A DNA stretch of 62,973 nt from Candidatus Schekmanbacteria bacterium RIFCSPLOWO2_02_FULL_38_14 (GCA_001790855.1 MGDH01000028.1:1-62973), one strand, 5' to 3'; shown: positions 34,552 to 44,436, numbered from the stretch's first letter. Translations and numbers: made by a program. Notes: a model not told the origin generated them from the letters alone.

Positions 34552-36144
34552 CTATAAAAAGCAATCCTTTTTCTTCATTTTGACAACGATAACTGAAGCA
34601 GCTAAAACCAGAACACAAATCCAGGCAAAAATATCGCCGTACAAGGTATAAATTGTTTTATTTTCCATAAGGTAAATGTCATTTTTCAGATACCCTTCAA
34701 CAAATACACCACTACTGCATATAATCTCCCCAACAGGGTTTATAAAGCCTGATATTCCTGTATTTGCAGCCCTTGCAATATAAACCTTATTTTCCACTGC
34801 TCTGAAAACTGTCATGGCAAAATGCTGATAAGGAGCTGCGCTTTTGCCGAACCAGGCATCATTTGTAATAGTCACCATAAACTCACCACCTTTTTTTATG
34901 AATCTCCTGACAAGCTCAGGAAATATTATCTCAAAGCATATAACAGTCCCGAATTTTCCTTTTGAAAAACTAAAAACAGTCTCTTCTCTTCCTGATGTAA
35001 ATGACCCGATATCTCCAATAATATCACGGAAAAGATTAATCTTTAATATCCTCTCAAAAGGAATAAACTCGCCAAAAGGAACAAGATGAATTTTATCATA
35101 TCTTTTAAGAATCTTAAAATCAGGAGAGAGAAGAAATGCGCTGTTAAAGCTTTCAGTTTCATATTTCTGAGTATTGTCATAAGCAGGACTTCCGGTGAGC
35201 AAATAAACTTTTTTTTCTCTAAGATAATTCAATAAATAGTCCAAGTATATTCCCTCTGACTGCAGGTAAAACGGAGTAGCAGTTTCAGGCCAGATAACAA
35301 GGTCAACATTTCCTCCTTTTATTGCTTTATCTGTTAACTTCTGATATCTTTTTATTGTTTCTTCCTGGTAATTTCTGTCCCATTTCTTATCCTGTTCAAT
35401 ATTCCCCTGTATCACAGCAATTACCAATTTATTTTTTATAGTTTTTTCTGTTGTACTGCTATGATAATAAAATTCTTCTATCTGTTTTTTACCATAGTTA
35501 AAAAAACAAATCAGCATCAATACTACCAAGATAAGATAGGATATAACAATTTTATCACTTGAAAAAAAATCACCAACACTCCTTTTTTTGAATTTCATTT
35601 TGGAAAGAATTAAAAAAATACAGGAATTTACTGCCACTATTATAAAAGAAATCCCGTAAACCCCTGTTACATCAGCAACTTGAATCAGGTTCAAACTTCT
35701 GTACTGGGAATACCCTAAAAGAACCCATGGAAATCCTGTGAAAAGATGAGTCCTCAGAAGCTCTGTGCAGACCCACACAAATGGCGCAAGAACCCATGCC
35801 AGGAGACTAAGCTTAATCTCTATGTAGGAAACAATATAAGCAAATAATCCAAAGAAAAGCCCCAGATATACTGAGAATACAAGAAGAATCATCAGGCTGA
35901 CTGCAACAGAAATATGTCCATAATTTATCATTGTGTTTATTATCCAGTAAATAGTTCCAAGAAAAAATAAAGTTCCGCATGTCCATCCAGCAAAAAAAGC
36001 CTTAACAGGTCCTTTATTTATAAGGACATAAAAAAATGGAACAAAGGCCATCCATGCAAAAGAAGATATATCGAATTTAGGAAAAGTAAGTATCAGAAGA
36101 GAACTAGAAAGAAAAACAAGAACAGTATCTTTTATTTTTGTCAT
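34552..36144 (-). CDS. lnt: Apolipoprotein N-acyltransferase
   Basis: Lnt adds the third acyl chain to lipoproteins in the inner membrane, a Gram-negative trait. The N-terminal half (about 1-215) has six or more membrane helices with WTCGTLFFLGTIYWI and HLFTGFPWVLLGYSQ. The periplasmic nitrilase-like domain (about 225-495) has catalytic Glu in IWPETATPFYL, Lys in YDKIHLVPFGEF and Cys in TVICFEIIFPE. A last helix ends the protein. The 530 residues are normal. Its likely substrates include the lipoproteins encoded at 1594 and 2081. Confidence 0.95.
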   Translation of the reverse strand: MTKIKDTVLVFLSSSLLILTFPKFDISSFAWMAFVPFFYVLINKGPVKAFFAGWTCGTLFFLGTIYWIINTMINYGHISVAVSLMILLVFSVYLGLFFGLFAYIVSYIEIKLSLLAWVLAPFVWVCTELLRTHLFTGFPWVLLGYSQYRSLNLIQVADVTGVYGISFIIVAVNSCIFLILSKMKFKKRSVGDFFSSDKIVISYLILVVLMLICFFNYGKKQIEEFYYHSSTTEKTIKNKLVIAVIQGNIEQDKKWDRNYQEETIKRYQKLTDKAIKGGNVDLVIWPETATPFYLQSEGIYLDYLLNYLREKKVYLLTGSPAYDNTQKYETESFNSAFLLSPDFKILKRYDKIHLVPFGEFIPFERILKINLFRDIIGDIGSFTSGREETVFSFSKGKFGTVICFEIIFPELVRRFIKKGGEFMVTITNDAWFGKSAAPYQHFAMTVFRAVENKVYIARAANTGISGFINPVGEIICSSGVFVEGYLKNDIYLMENKTIYTLYGDIFAWICVLVLAASVIVVKMKKKDCFL

Positions 36145-36182
36145 TTATTTTTCACTATTATTAAATTGTCAATTTCAAGCTC

Positions 36183-36200
36183 CCTGCAGCAAAATGCAGG
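36183..36200. repeat. REP-like GCAGCAA hairpin
   Basis: CCTGCA and TGCAGG pair around GCAAAA. It belongs to a scattered family with a GCAGCAA core (also near 18380, 26110 and 50271). It lies in the divergent lnt-hisC gap, which otherwise holds no gene. Confidence 0.55.
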
Positions 36201-36355
36201 AAATATCCAAATGTATGGAACATTTTTTTGTTGATTCGTTCGCTATGTTTTTTCAAACTTAACTAATGTAAAATCTATGGTGTGTCAACTAGAGATTTCA
36301 GAAAACTCTTATAAACTATTTGACAAAAAAAGCTTTTTGAATAGAATTTGCGCTC

Positions 36356-37447
36356 ATGAGACATTTAGTGCCTTCTAATATTTTGACGTTAAACCCATAT
36401 TACCCGGGAAAACCCATTGAAGATGTAGAAAGGGAATTTGGGATTAAGGATTCCATTAAACTTGCTTCAAACGAAAATCCTCTCGGGCCATCTCCAAAAG
36501 CCTTGGCAACTATAAAAAAATATCTAAAAAAGATTCATTTATATCCTGACAGCACTACATATTATCTCAAGCAGATACTTTCAAGCTATCTGAAAGTTTC
36601 TGAAAAAAATATTATCATAGGAAATGGTTCGAATGAAATTATAGAGCTTATAGCCAGAACATTTTTAACCCCACAGTCTGAATCTGTTATTGCGGACCAG
36701 GCATTTATTGTTTATCAGATGATAGTTCAGGCAGTAGGGGCAAAAAAAATAATAGTTCCGCTTAAAAACTACACCCATAATCTTCTTGGTATGGCTGAAT
36801 GTATAAACAAAAACACCCGTATAATATTCATAGCTAACCCGAACAATCCTACAGGAACTATTGTCAATGATGAGGTATTCGAACAGTTTCTAAACCTGGT
36901 GCCTGAAGATGTACTTGTGGTTTTGGATGAAGCTTATATGGAATATGTAACAGACAAAAACTACCCGAATTCAATTCAGTACCTGTCAACCAGAAATAAT
37001 CTCATTATTCTCAGAACATTTTCAAAAATTTATGGTCTGGCAGGATTACGCATAGGCTATGGCATAGCAAATCAGGAAGTAATTGAACTCTTGAACAAAA
37101 TCCGTCAGCCATTTAACGTTAACTCATTAGCACAGGTTGCAGCCATTGCAAGCCTTTCTGATGAAGCTCACGTAAAAAGGAGTCTGGAAAATAATGAGGA
37201 AGGTAAAGCCTATCTTTATAATGAATTTGAGAGGCTTGGGCTATCCTATGTGCCAACATCGGCAAACTTCATATTAGTTCACTGCGAGCAGGACTGCACA
37301 ATCCTCTCAAATAAGCTTTTAAAATTAGGTGTAATAGTCAGGCCCATGAGAAGCTATAACTTCCCTAACTCTATAAGGGTTACAATCGGGCTGCCAAAGG
37401 AGAACAACAAATTTATCAGTGCACTAAAAAAGGTTTTATCTCATTAA
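36356..37447 (+). CDS. hisC: Histidinol-phosphate / aromatic aminotransferase
   Basis: A PLP-dependent class I/II aminotransferase of 363 residues: SIKLASNENPLGPSPKAL, GNGSNEIIELIARTFL, IFIANPNNPTGTIV, VVLDEAYMEYV, RTFSKIYGLAGLRIGYG (PLP lysine) and VIVRPMRSYN. HisC enzymes often also transaminate aromatic keto acids. Since tyrA and aroA follow on the same strand and no his gene is near, I infer a role in tyrosine and phenylalanine synthesis, perhaps besides histidine. Confidence 0.93.
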   Translation: MRHLVPSNILTLNPYYPGKPIEDVEREFGIKDSIKLASNENPLGPSPKALATIKKYLKKIHLYPDSTTYYLKQILSSYLKVSEKNIIIGNGSNEIIELIARTFLTPQSESVIADQAFIVYQMIVQAVGAKKIIVPLKNYTHNLLGMAECINKNTRIIFIANPNNPTGTIVNDEVFEQFLNLVPEDVLVVLDEAYMEYVTDKNYPNSIQYLSTRNNLIILRTFSKIYGLAGLRIGYGIANQEVIELLNKIRQPFNVNSLAQVAAIASLSDEAHVKRSLENNEEGKAYLYNEFERLGLSYVPTSANFILVHCEQDCTILSNKLLKLGVIVRPMRSYNFPNSIRVTIGLPKENNKFISALKKVLSH

Positions 37448-37479
37448 TTTATTAAAACAAAATTTTGGGAGTTTCCGAT

Positions 37480-37605
37480 CGCACTTGAGAAACCTGCCTC
37501 GTACTTGATACGGGGAACCCAGTCCTTCGACAAGCTCAGGATGCATGGTGAGCCTGTCGAACCATGGATTCCTGCTTGCGCCTACTGGCAGGCAGGCAGA
37601 AATGA
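37480..37605. repeat. Composite dispersed repeat between hisC and tyrA
   Basis: It contains TTCGACAAGCTCAGG with the facing GCCTGTCGAA (37526-37561), a TTCCTGCTTGCG half-hairpin and a CTGGCAGGCAGGCAG piece. These are common intergenic repeats stacked together, and they interrupt an otherwise tight aromatic amino-acid operon. Confidence 0.6.
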
Positions 37606-37630
37606 TAACAAGAAATAAGAAAAGATAACA

Positions 37631-38500
37631 ATGAAATTTTTATTTAATAAAATAGCTATAGTTGGACTCGGATTCATAGGAGGTTCTTTGGGGTTAGCAA
37701 TTAAAAAGAAAAAGATAGCCAAAGAAATCTTAGGGATAGACATTGACCAGAAAAACTTATCTGTGGCTAAAAAACTTAAAATAATAGATTATGCATATAA
37801 CCTCAAGTCCAAGAGAATTGGATTCAAAAATATCAAACTGGTAATAATAGCAACCCCGGTAAAAAGCATAGCCAGGATAGTAAAGGATATTCTGCCTGTT
37901 CTTGACAAAGGAACTGTTATAACGGATACAGGCAGTGTAAAAATGTCTATTATGTACGAAATCGAAAAAATCCTGCCAGATGATATATTCTTCATTGGTG
38001 GCCACCCGATAGCAGGTTCAGAACATTCAGGTGCCAAATTTTCTGATGAAAATCTGTTCGCAGGAATGAAAACAGTTCTTACTCCAACCGCAAAAAGCGA
38101 CTCTGCCTCTTTAAGGTCTGTAAGAAATCTCTGGAAAAGAATTGGAAGCAAAGTAGTGTTAATGACTCCCGAAGAACACGACACAATTTTTGCTTCTGTA
38201 AGCCATCTGCCTCATGTATTGGCGTTTTCCATGATAAATACGATTTCCAGCCTCAACTGCAAAAACAAAAATATTTTTTCTTATACAGGTGGAGGCTTCA
38301 GGGATTTTACAAGGATTGCCAAGAGCAATCCATTGATGTGGCATGATATAGTTTTTGAAAACAAAAATCAGATTTTAGCCTCCATGGATTATTTTATTGC
38401 TTATCTTGAAAATATTAAGAGTTTAATCAAAAGAGGAGAGTGGAAAAAAATCAGGAATGAATTTTCAAAGGCACAAAATATCCGCAGAAAATTAAATTAA
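37631..38500 (+). CDS. tyrA: Prephenate dehydrogenase
   Basis: TyrA oxidatively decarboxylates prephenate (or arogenate) on the way to tyrosine. The protein has 289 residues: IVGLGFIGGSLGLAIKK (Rossmann motif), TDTGSVKMSI, GGHPIAGSEHSGAKFSDENL (the HPxxG-type segment with catalytic His), LTPTAKSD and SVSHLPHVLAFSM, then GGGFRDFTRIAKSNPLMWHD. No ACT or chorismate mutase domain is fused. aroA follows after six bases. Confidence 0.95.
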   Translation: MKFLFNKIAIVGLGFIGGSLGLAIKKKKIAKEILGIDIDQKNLSVAKKLKIIDYAYNLKSKRIGFKNIKLVIIATPVKSIARIVKDILPVLDKGTVITDTGSVKMSIMYEIEKILPDDIFFIGGHPIAGSEHSGAKFSDENLFAGMKTVLTPTAKSDSASLRSVRNLWKRIGSKVVLMTPEEHDTIFASVSHLPHVLAFSMINTISSLNCKNKNIFSYTGGGFRDFTRIAKSNPLMWHDIVFENKNQILASMDYFIAYLENIKSLIKRGEWKKIRNEFSKAQNIRRKLN

Positions 38501-38506
38501 GAATTT

Positions 38507-39787
38507 ATGATAATTTCACCTGTAAAAAAAATTGAAGGATTCATAAAAGTTCCCGGAGATAAATCTATCTCACACCGCGCTGTTATTCTGGGCTCAGTTG
38601 CCAAAGGATTGACAGAGATCCATAATCTCTCTCCCTGTGAAGACTGCATCAGGACTGTGACCGCTTTTAAAAACATGGGGATTGAGTTTTCATTTACAAA
38701 AGAAAGCGTAATCGTAAAAGGAAAAGGGCTAAGGGACCTATCAGAACCTCAGGATGTTCTGGACCTTGGCAATTCAGGAACCTCTATCAGGCTTCTTACA
38801 GGAGTTCTTTCAGCACAGTCTTTTTTCTCAGTGCTGACTGGTGACCAGTATCTTTTGAAAAGACCCATGGACAGGGTGATTATCCCTCTTACCCGGATGG
38901 GGGCTAAAATATCAGGAAGGGCAAATAACCGTTTTGCACCCCTTGCCATAAAAGGAGAAAAACTCAAATCAATAAGTTACACTATGCCAGTTCCAAGTGC
39001 CCAGGTTAAATCTTCCATCATTTTAGCAGGAATATTTGCTGAAGGAACAACAAGAATCACAGAAACTGCTTTAACAAGAGACCATACTGAAATTATGCTG
39101 AGTTCATTCGGAGGTAAAATCTCCAAATCCAAAGAAATAATAGCTGTTGACGGAGGGCAAAATCTTGAAGGAACAAAAATTTTTGTCCCTTCAGATATCT
39201 CATCTGCTGCATTCCTTTTGGTGGCTGCTTCACTTCTCAAAGATTCTTCAGTCACTATAAAAGATGTTGGTATTAATCCTACCCGTACAGGCATCTTGGA
39301 TATCCTGAAAGAGATGGGAACAAGGATTGAAATATCAAATATGAGTTTAAAAAATGGTGAGCTTGTTGCTGACATTTCAGCTTCAACATCAGAACTTCAC
39401 GGAATTTCCATTGATGAGGAAATAGCTCCAAGGGCAATAGATGAGTTTCCAATTATCTTTATTGCTGCAGCTCTGGCAAAAGGAAAAACTCATATCACCG
39501 GAATAAAGGAACTGAGAATCAAAGAAAGCGATAGAATTGCTACAATGGTAAAAGGGTTAAAAAATATGGGAATCAATGCAGTAGAAGGGGAAGGAGAGGT
39601 AACAATCGAAGGGGCTGAAAAATTCAGAGGAACTAAAATTAACAGCTTCGGAGACCACAGAGTAGCAATGGCTTTTTCAATAGCTGCACTACTGGCAGAC
39701 TCAGAAACCCATATTGACGATGTAAAATGCATAGATACTTCATTCCCGGGGTTTTTTAATATATTGGAAAGTGTTGTGAAAAGCTGA
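38507..39787 (+). CDS. aroA: 3-phosphoshikimate 1-carboxyvinyltransferase (EPSP synthase)
   Basis: AroA joins phosphoenolpyruvate to shikimate-3-phosphate. The 426-residue protein has VPGDKSISHRAVILGS, LDLGNSGTSIRLLTGVL, MPVPSAQVKSSIILAG, VPSDISSAAFLLVAAS, RAIDEFPIIFIAAALAKG, ELRIKESDRIATM and FGDHRVAMAFSIAAL. GNSGTS at the phosphoenolpyruvate site resembles class II enzymes (LGNSGTT/S) rather than the class I LGNAGT form. It lies between tyrA and cmk. Confidence 0.97.
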   Translation: MIISPVKKIEGFIKVPGDKSISHRAVILGSVAKGLTEIHNLSPCEDCIRTVTAFKNMGIEFSFTKESVIVKGKGLRDLSEPQDVLDLGNSGTSIRLLTGVLSAQSFFSVLTGDQYLLKRPMDRVIIPLTRMGAKISGRANNRFAPLAIKGEKLKSISYTMPVPSAQVKSSIILAGIFAEGTTRITETALTRDHTEIMLSSFGGKISKSKEIIAVDGGQNLEGTKIFVPSDISSAAFLLVAASLLKDSSVTIKDVGINPTRTGILDILKEMGTRIEISNMSLKNGELVADISASTSELHGISIDEEIAPRAIDEFPIIFIAAALAKGKTHITGIKELRIKESDRIATMVKGLKNMGINAVEGEGEVTIEGAEKFRGTKINSFGDHRVAMAFSIAALLADSETHIDDVKCIDTSFPGFFNILESVVKS

Positions 39788-39799
39788 AAGGGTAATCCA

Positions 39800-40501
39800 T
39801 TGAGAAAAAAGCCTATAATAGCCATTGACGGCACTGCAGGGGCTGGTAAAGGTACTGCAGGAAGACTTCTGGCTGAAAAACTTAATTACATTTATGTGGA
39901 CAGCGGTTCTATTTACAGAGCATTAGCACTTAAGGCTATTGAAAAAAAAATAGATTTAAACAAAGAAAAAGAATTGACAGAATTGACTAAAAATACTACC
40001 TTGAAATTCCAAAAAAAAAATAACGCTGTCAGACTGTTCATTGATGGCAGGGATGTATCAAGTGATATAAGAAGTGAACAAATAGGTCAGGCAGCTTCTA
40101 TGATTTCTGCTAAGAAAGGAGTGAGGGAAGGTTTATTAGGTATACAGAGAAAAGCAGGAGAAACCGGTGGAATAGTGATGGATGGAAGAGATATTGGCAC
40201 CGTTGTTTTCCCTGATGCAGAAATAAAGTTCTTTCTCGATGCATCACTAAAGGTACGGAGCAAGAGAAGATATTTAGAACAAAAAGAGAAGGGGTTAAAG
40301 TCTTCTCTGAAAGATACAATCAGAAAGGTTGAAAAAAGAGACCATAATGATAGCAGAAGGAAAATAGCCCCGTTAAAAAAAGCAGATGATGCAATCTATA
40401 TAGATACGAGTAAAATGACACCTGATGAGGTGCTAAAAACATTATTAAGACATTGCAAAAAAAAATTAAATAAACTAAAAAAAAAGAATATGGTTCATTA
40501 A
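39800..40501 (+). CDS. cmk: Cytidylate kinase
   Basis: Cmk phosphorylates CMP and dCMP. The P-loop region reads IAIDGTAGAGKGTAGRLLAE, then YVDSGSIYRALALKA, MDGRDIGTVVFPDAEIKFFL and RDHNDSRRKIAPL-type lid. It has 233 residues with a Lys-rich C-terminus. The start is TTG 39800, preceded by AAAGGG. The order aroA-cmk-rpsA is widely conserved. Confidence 0.95.
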   Translation: MRKKPIIAIDGTAGAGKGTAGRLLAEKLNYIYVDSGSIYRALALKAIEKKIDLNKEKELTELTKNTTLKFQKKNNAVRLFIDGRDVSSDIRSEQIGQAASMISAKKGVREGLLGIQRKAGETGGIVMDGRDIGTVVFPDAEIKFFLDASLKVRSKRRYLEQKEKGLKSSLKDTIRKVEKRDHNDSRRKIAPLKKADDAIYIDTSKMTPDEVLKTLLRHCKKKLNKLKKKNMVH

Positions 40502-40526
40502 GACATTAGGAGGTAAATTAATTCTC

Positions 40527-42299
40527 ATGCCTTTGAAAGAAAGCAAGAAGAAAAAGATATCAGAAACCAGAAGCATAGACTCTGAGGAAAATGATTCTGC
40601 AGAGGAAAAAGCTCCCATCCCTGAAGGCGAAGATATTTTACATGAAGAGATGGAAAGGCTTTATGCTGAAACCATGAAGGAATTCAAAGAAGGAAAAGTT
40701 GTTAAAGGAACAATTATCAGGATAAACTCGGATACAGTTCTTGTTGATATTGGTTATAAATCAGAAGGAATTATTCCTATAAATGAATTCAGGAGTGAAA
40801 GCGGTGAACTTCCGTCTTTAAAAGTTGGAGATGAAGTCGAGGTTTACCTGGATAAAATAGAAGACAAAAATGGACAGATTGTACTGTCAAAAGAAAAAGC
40901 TGAGAAAATAAAAATATGGGATGAAGTTACAAGAATTTACGAAAAGAATGAAATTATAAGAGGAAAGGTCATTTCAAGGATTAAAGGCGGATTAACTGTT
41001 GATATCGGCATCAAGGCTTTTCTTCCTGGTTCACAGATTGATTTGCGTCCTGTGAAGAATCTGGACAAATTAATAGGAAAAATTCTTCCCCTTAAGATAA
41101 TTAAAATCAACCAAAAACGAGGAAACATTGTTCTTTCAAGAAGAAAACTTTTGGAAGAAGAAAGGGAAGAAAAGAAAGCTGACCTCTTTGAAAACCTTAA
41201 GGAAAATCAGACAATAAAAGGAACTGTAAAAAACATTACTGAATACGGTGTATTCATTGACCTTGGTGGCATTGATGGTCTCCTCCACATAACAGATATG
41301 ACATGGGGAAGAATAAACCATCCCTCTGAAATGTTTGCTCTTGGAGATGAAATTAATGTAAAGGTCTTAAAAATTGACAAAGAAAATGAAAAAGTTTCTC
41401 TTGGTCTAAAGCAGATAACAGAAGACCCATGGACAACCATAGAGAAAAAATACCCTGTTGACTCAAGGGTCAAAGGTAAAGTAGTCAGCCTGACAGAGTA
41501 TGGTGCTTTTATAGAGCTTGAAACAGGAATAGAAGGATTGATTCACGTTTCTGAAATGTCATGGACAAAGAAAATCCGCCACCCATCCAAAATATTGGCA
41601 ATGGGAGACAATATAGAGGCAGTTGTTTTAAATATTGATGTTGAGAATAAAAGAATTTCTCTTGGGATTAAACAGTGCGAGCCAAATCCTTGGGATTTAA
41701 TTGAAAAGAAATATCCTATCGGGTCAATTGTTGAGGGAAATGCTAGAAACATTACAGACTTTGGAGTATTCATTGGGCTTGAGGAAGGGATTGACGGGTT
41801 GGTTCACATCTCTGATATGTCATGGTCTCAAAAACTTAAACACCCATCAGAGGTTGTTAAAAAGGGTCAAACTGTAAAAGCAAAAGTGCTTAGTATAGAC
41901 AAAGAAAACGAAAGGCTTTCTCTCGGATTCAAGCAGCTTCAGCCTGACCCGTGGGAAAAAGTGCCTGAAACATACAGGGTTGATGATGTTGTCAGAGGGA
42001 AAATTACAAAATTTGCTAATTTTGGAGCCTTTATGGAGCTTGAGGATGGAATTGAAGGCTTAATCCATATATCAGAACTCAGCACAGAAAACGTTTCAAA
42101 GCCTGAAGATGCTGTCTCAATAGACCAAGAAATAGAAGCTAAGATAATAAGAATAGACACATCTGAAAGAAAGATAGGATTAAGTATAAGAAGTCTAACG
42201 GAAGCCAAGGTAAAAGGTGAGGTAGACGAGTATCTGGAGAGCCAGGGACAATTAGATACAAGCATCAAAGCTCTCTCTGGCAAAAACAAGGACATATGA
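40527..42299 (+). CDS. rpsA: 30S ribosomal protein S1
   Basis: S1 brings mRNA to the small subunit. Six S1 repeats are visible in 590 residues: about 55-125 (GKVVKGTIIRINSDTVLVDI), 140-205, 225-295 (YGVFIDLGGIDGLLHITDM), 310-382 (YGAFIELETGIEGLIHVSEM), 397-469 (FGVFIGLEEGIDGLVHISDM) and 484-555 (FGAFMELEDGIEGLIHISEL). The acidic, Lys-rich N-terminus (1-45) is an extension. AGGAGG stands well before the ATG. Confidence 0.97.
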   Translation: MPLKESKKKKISETRSIDSEENDSAEEKAPIPEGEDILHEEMERLYAETMKEFKEGKVVKGTIIRINSDTVLVDIGYKSEGIIPINEFRSESGELPSLKVGDEVEVYLDKIEDKNGQIVLSKEKAEKIKIWDEVTRIYEKNEIIRGKVISRIKGGLTVDIGIKAFLPGSQIDLRPVKNLDKLIGKILPLKIIKINQKRGNIVLSRRKLLEEEREEKKADLFENLKENQTIKGTVKNITEYGVFIDLGGIDGLLHITDMTWGRINHPSEMFALGDEINVKVLKIDKENEKVSLGLKQITEDPWTTIEKKYPVDSRVKGKVVSLTEYGAFIELETGIEGLIHVSEMSWTKKIRHPSKILAMGDNIEAVVLNIDVENKRISLGIKQCEPNPWDLIEKKYPIGSIVEGNARNITDFGVFIGLEEGIDGLVHISDMSWSQKLKHPSEVVKKGQTVKAKVLSIDKENERLSLGFKQLQPDPWEKVPETYRVDDVVRGKITKFANFGAFMELEDGIEGLIHISELSTENVSKPEDAVSIDQEIEAKIIRIDTSERKIGLSIRSLTEAKVKGEVDEYLESQGQLDTSIKALSGKNKDI

Positions 42300-42328
42300 A
42301 TTAAATCTCTCTGAGGAGGTGTAAAAGT

Positions 42329-42619
42329 ATGACAAAAACCGATTTAATTCAAAAAATCTCGGAAAAAGTCAGCTTTCTTAACAAGAAACAGACAGACAGG
42401 GTAGTGAATTGTATTTTTGAAAACATTAAGCAGGCACTGGAAAAAGCTGACAAGGTAGAGATAAGAGGCTTTGGGTCATTTACCATAAGAAAAAGAGACC
42501 CAAGAGAAGGAAGGAATCCATTAACCGGAGAAAAAGTTTATGTTCCTGCCAAGAAAGTTCCATTTTTCAGAGCAGGTAAAGAGCTTAAAAAAATGGTTAA
42601 TACTTCAGAAAAAGCCTAA
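42329..42619 (+). CDS. Integration host factor / HU-family DNA-binding protein
   Basis: A 96-residue DNABII protein: MTKTDLIQKISEKV, KVEIRGFGSFTIRKR and the DNA-grasping arm RNPLTGEKVYVPAKKVPFFR with its Pro tip region. The rpsA-IHF order is that of the IHF beta gene in proteobacteria, but sequence alone does not separate IHF alpha, beta and HU. GAGGAGGTG precedes the start. A terminator follows. Confidence 0.93.
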   Translation: MTKTDLIQKISEKVSFLNKKQTDRVVNCIFENIKQALEKADKVEIRGFGSFTIRKRDPREGRNPLTGEKVYVPAKKVPFFRAGKELKKMVNTSEKA

Positions 42620-42684
42620 ACCTTAAGCTTAGATATCAAATTGTTAAGTTTTTCTTTTGTCATTTTCAGAAGGCTAAATGTTTT

Positions 42685-42710
42685 AAGTCCTGAGAAATCG
42701 GGACTTTTTT
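42685..42710 (+). terminator. Intrinsic terminator of the aro-cmk-rpsA-IHF operon
   Basis: AAGTCCTGA pairs with TCGGGACTT (one G-T pair) around GAAA and ends in a T-run, 66 bases after the IHF-type gene. The following 170 bases to the MITE hold no recognised feature. Confidence 0.85.
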
Positions 42711-42881
42711 CATTTTTGCAACCAGCTGTTTTTCCAAGGCTATAAACTTTTCTTAGAATAAACGGCTTACGCTGCTTCTGCATCATTCTTTCAGGATCAG
42801 CGATAGAATAAATAATAAATTTATTAACATTATAGTTGGAAATAACCCTGAATCAGGCAGACTGTCCGACAATTTCCTTTC

Positions 42882-42996
42882 GTCATTGCGAGCGACCGAA
42901 GGGAGCGTGGCAATCTAATCATAAAGCTGATAGCTGACAACTGAATGCTGAAAACTAAAAATGAGATTGCTTCGTCGCTTTGCTCCTCGCAATGAC
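42882..42996. mobile_element. MITE-like element with GTCATTGCG / CGCAATGAC ends, copy 1
   Basis: The left end is GTCATTGCGAGCGACCGAAG, with GGCAATCT further in; the right end is AGATTGCTTCGTCGC followed by CCTCGCAATGAC. It is about 115 bp with a nested AGCTGATAGCTGAC repeat inside. A second copy lies at 53879-54028. It encodes no protein; the minus-strand frame through it is a repeat artefact. Confidence 0.8.
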
Positions 42997-43047
42997 CATT
43001 CTTGGACAGCCTGCAAGCTACAGGAAACTTAATGGATCTAATACACC

Positions 43048-44433
43048 ATGGTTGACAATATTGTATCCATAGTTGGAAGACCAAATGTTGGCAAATCAAC
43101 TCTGTTCAACCGTCTTCTTGGAGAAAAAAAGGCAGTAGTTTCTGATTTTCCTGGAACAACAAAGGACAGAAACTATGCCAAATGCTTCTGGTCAGGCAAG
43201 AGCTTCCTCCTTGTTGATACAGGCGGGTTTGAACTAAATCCGAAAGAAAAACTTAAAACGTTAGTAAGAGAACAGACATTAACAGCAATAGAAGAATCCT
43301 GTGTTTTAATCTTTTTGCTGGATGGGAGAGAAGGGATTAATCCAATCGACAGAGAGATATCAGACCTCTTGAGAAAATCCAATAAAAAAATCATCTATGT
43401 TGTAAATAAAATTGACAACCCTAAAGATGAAGCAATGGCTCTCCCTTTTTATGAGCTAGGGATTAATAATTTTTTTTACATTTCATCAATACACGGATTA
43501 GGAATTGGAGAACTTCTTGATGAGATTATAAGTTATTTAAGTGCAGACCCGCATAAAGAACAGGATACTCAGCAACCGCTGGTAAAGATTGCAGTGTTAG
43601 GGCGTCCTAATGTTGGCAAATCATCTATTATAAATTCCATTTTAGGGAAACAGCGCTTTCTTGTAAGTGAGACACCGGGAACAACTGTTGACTCAATAGA
43701 CATCTCATTAAAAACAGAAGATGAGGAGTTTTTATTTGTTGACACTGCAGGTATCAGAAAAAAATCAAGGATAAAAACAACCCTTGAGAAGGGTAGCACC
43801 TATTATTCAATAAAAAGCCTGAAAAAATGTTATGTTGCTGTCCTGGTAGTTGATGCCGCAGAAGGTGTAACAGACCAGGACCTAAAGATTGCAAATCTAA
43901 TCCACAATGAAGGGAAAGGTTTTCTTTTTGTAGCCAATAAATGGGATATTGTTAAAGATAAAAATCTAAAACCTGAGCATCTTCAGAATGCCGGTATTTC
44001 AAACTTAAAAGATATAGCTGCAGATGAAAGAACTACAATAACAAAGAAGGAATATGCTGATTTCATCAGAAACCGCTTAGGCAATATTGACTATGCAAAT
44101 ATAATTTTTACTTCAGCAAAAACAGGATATGGCATCAAAAGTATCCTGTCACTGATATCCAAAACCTTTAAAGAAGCGACAAAAAGGATACCAACTTTTG
44201 AACTTAATAACCGCCTCTCCTCCTGGATACTAAAACACCATCCCCCTATGTTCCAGGGAAAAGAAGTTAAAATAAAGTATATGCACCAGATAAACACAGC
44301 TCCTCCAAGATTTCAGATATTTGTAAATTATCCAAAAGGAATACCAACGCACTATTGCCGCTATTTGGAAAAAAACATCAGGAATGACTTTGAATTTGCA
44401 GGAATACCAATAAGGATAAGTTTTAAAAAATAA
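43048..44433 (+). CDS. der: Ribosome-associated GTPase Der (EngA)
   Basis: Der is a double-GTPase needed for 50S maturation. It has 461 residues. The first G domain has VGRPNVGKSTLFNRLLG, DFPGTTKDR, LVDTGGFE and VNKID; the second has LGRPNVGKSSIINSILG, ETPGTTVDSIDI, VDTAGIR and ANKWD. The C-terminal KH-like domain ends HYCRYLEKNIRNDFEFAG. It converges with pgsA, with only three bases between their ends. Confidence 0.97.
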   Translation: MVDNIVSIVGRPNVGKSTLFNRLLGEKKAVVSDFPGTTKDRNYAKCFWSGKSFLLVDTGGFELNPKEKLKTLVREQTLTAIEESCVLIFLLDGREGINPIDREISDLLRKSNKKIIYVVNKIDNPKDEAMALPFYELGINNFFYISSIHGLGIGELLDEIISYLSADPHKEQDTQQPLVKIAVLGRPNVGKSSIINSILGKQRFLVSETPGTTVDSIDISLKTEDEEFLFVDTAGIRKKSRIKTTLEKGSTYYSIKSLKKCYVAVLVVDAAEGVTDQDLKIANLIHNEGKGFLFVANKWDIVKDKNLKPEHLQNAGISNLKDIAADERTTITKKEYADFIRNRLGNIDYANIIFTSAKTGYGIKSILSLISKTFKEATKRIPTFELNNRLSSWILKHHPPMFQGKEVKIKYMHQINTAPPRFQIFVNYPKGIPTHYCRYLEKNIRNDFEFAGIPIRISFKK

Positions 44434-44436
44434 TAT

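Noticed and set aside
42830..43099. Minus-strand frame reading CEEQSDEAIS and SLRSLAMTKGN
   Set aside because: It is the translation of the MITE at 42882-42996 and its flanks; such peptides recur wherever this repeat occurs and are not genes.
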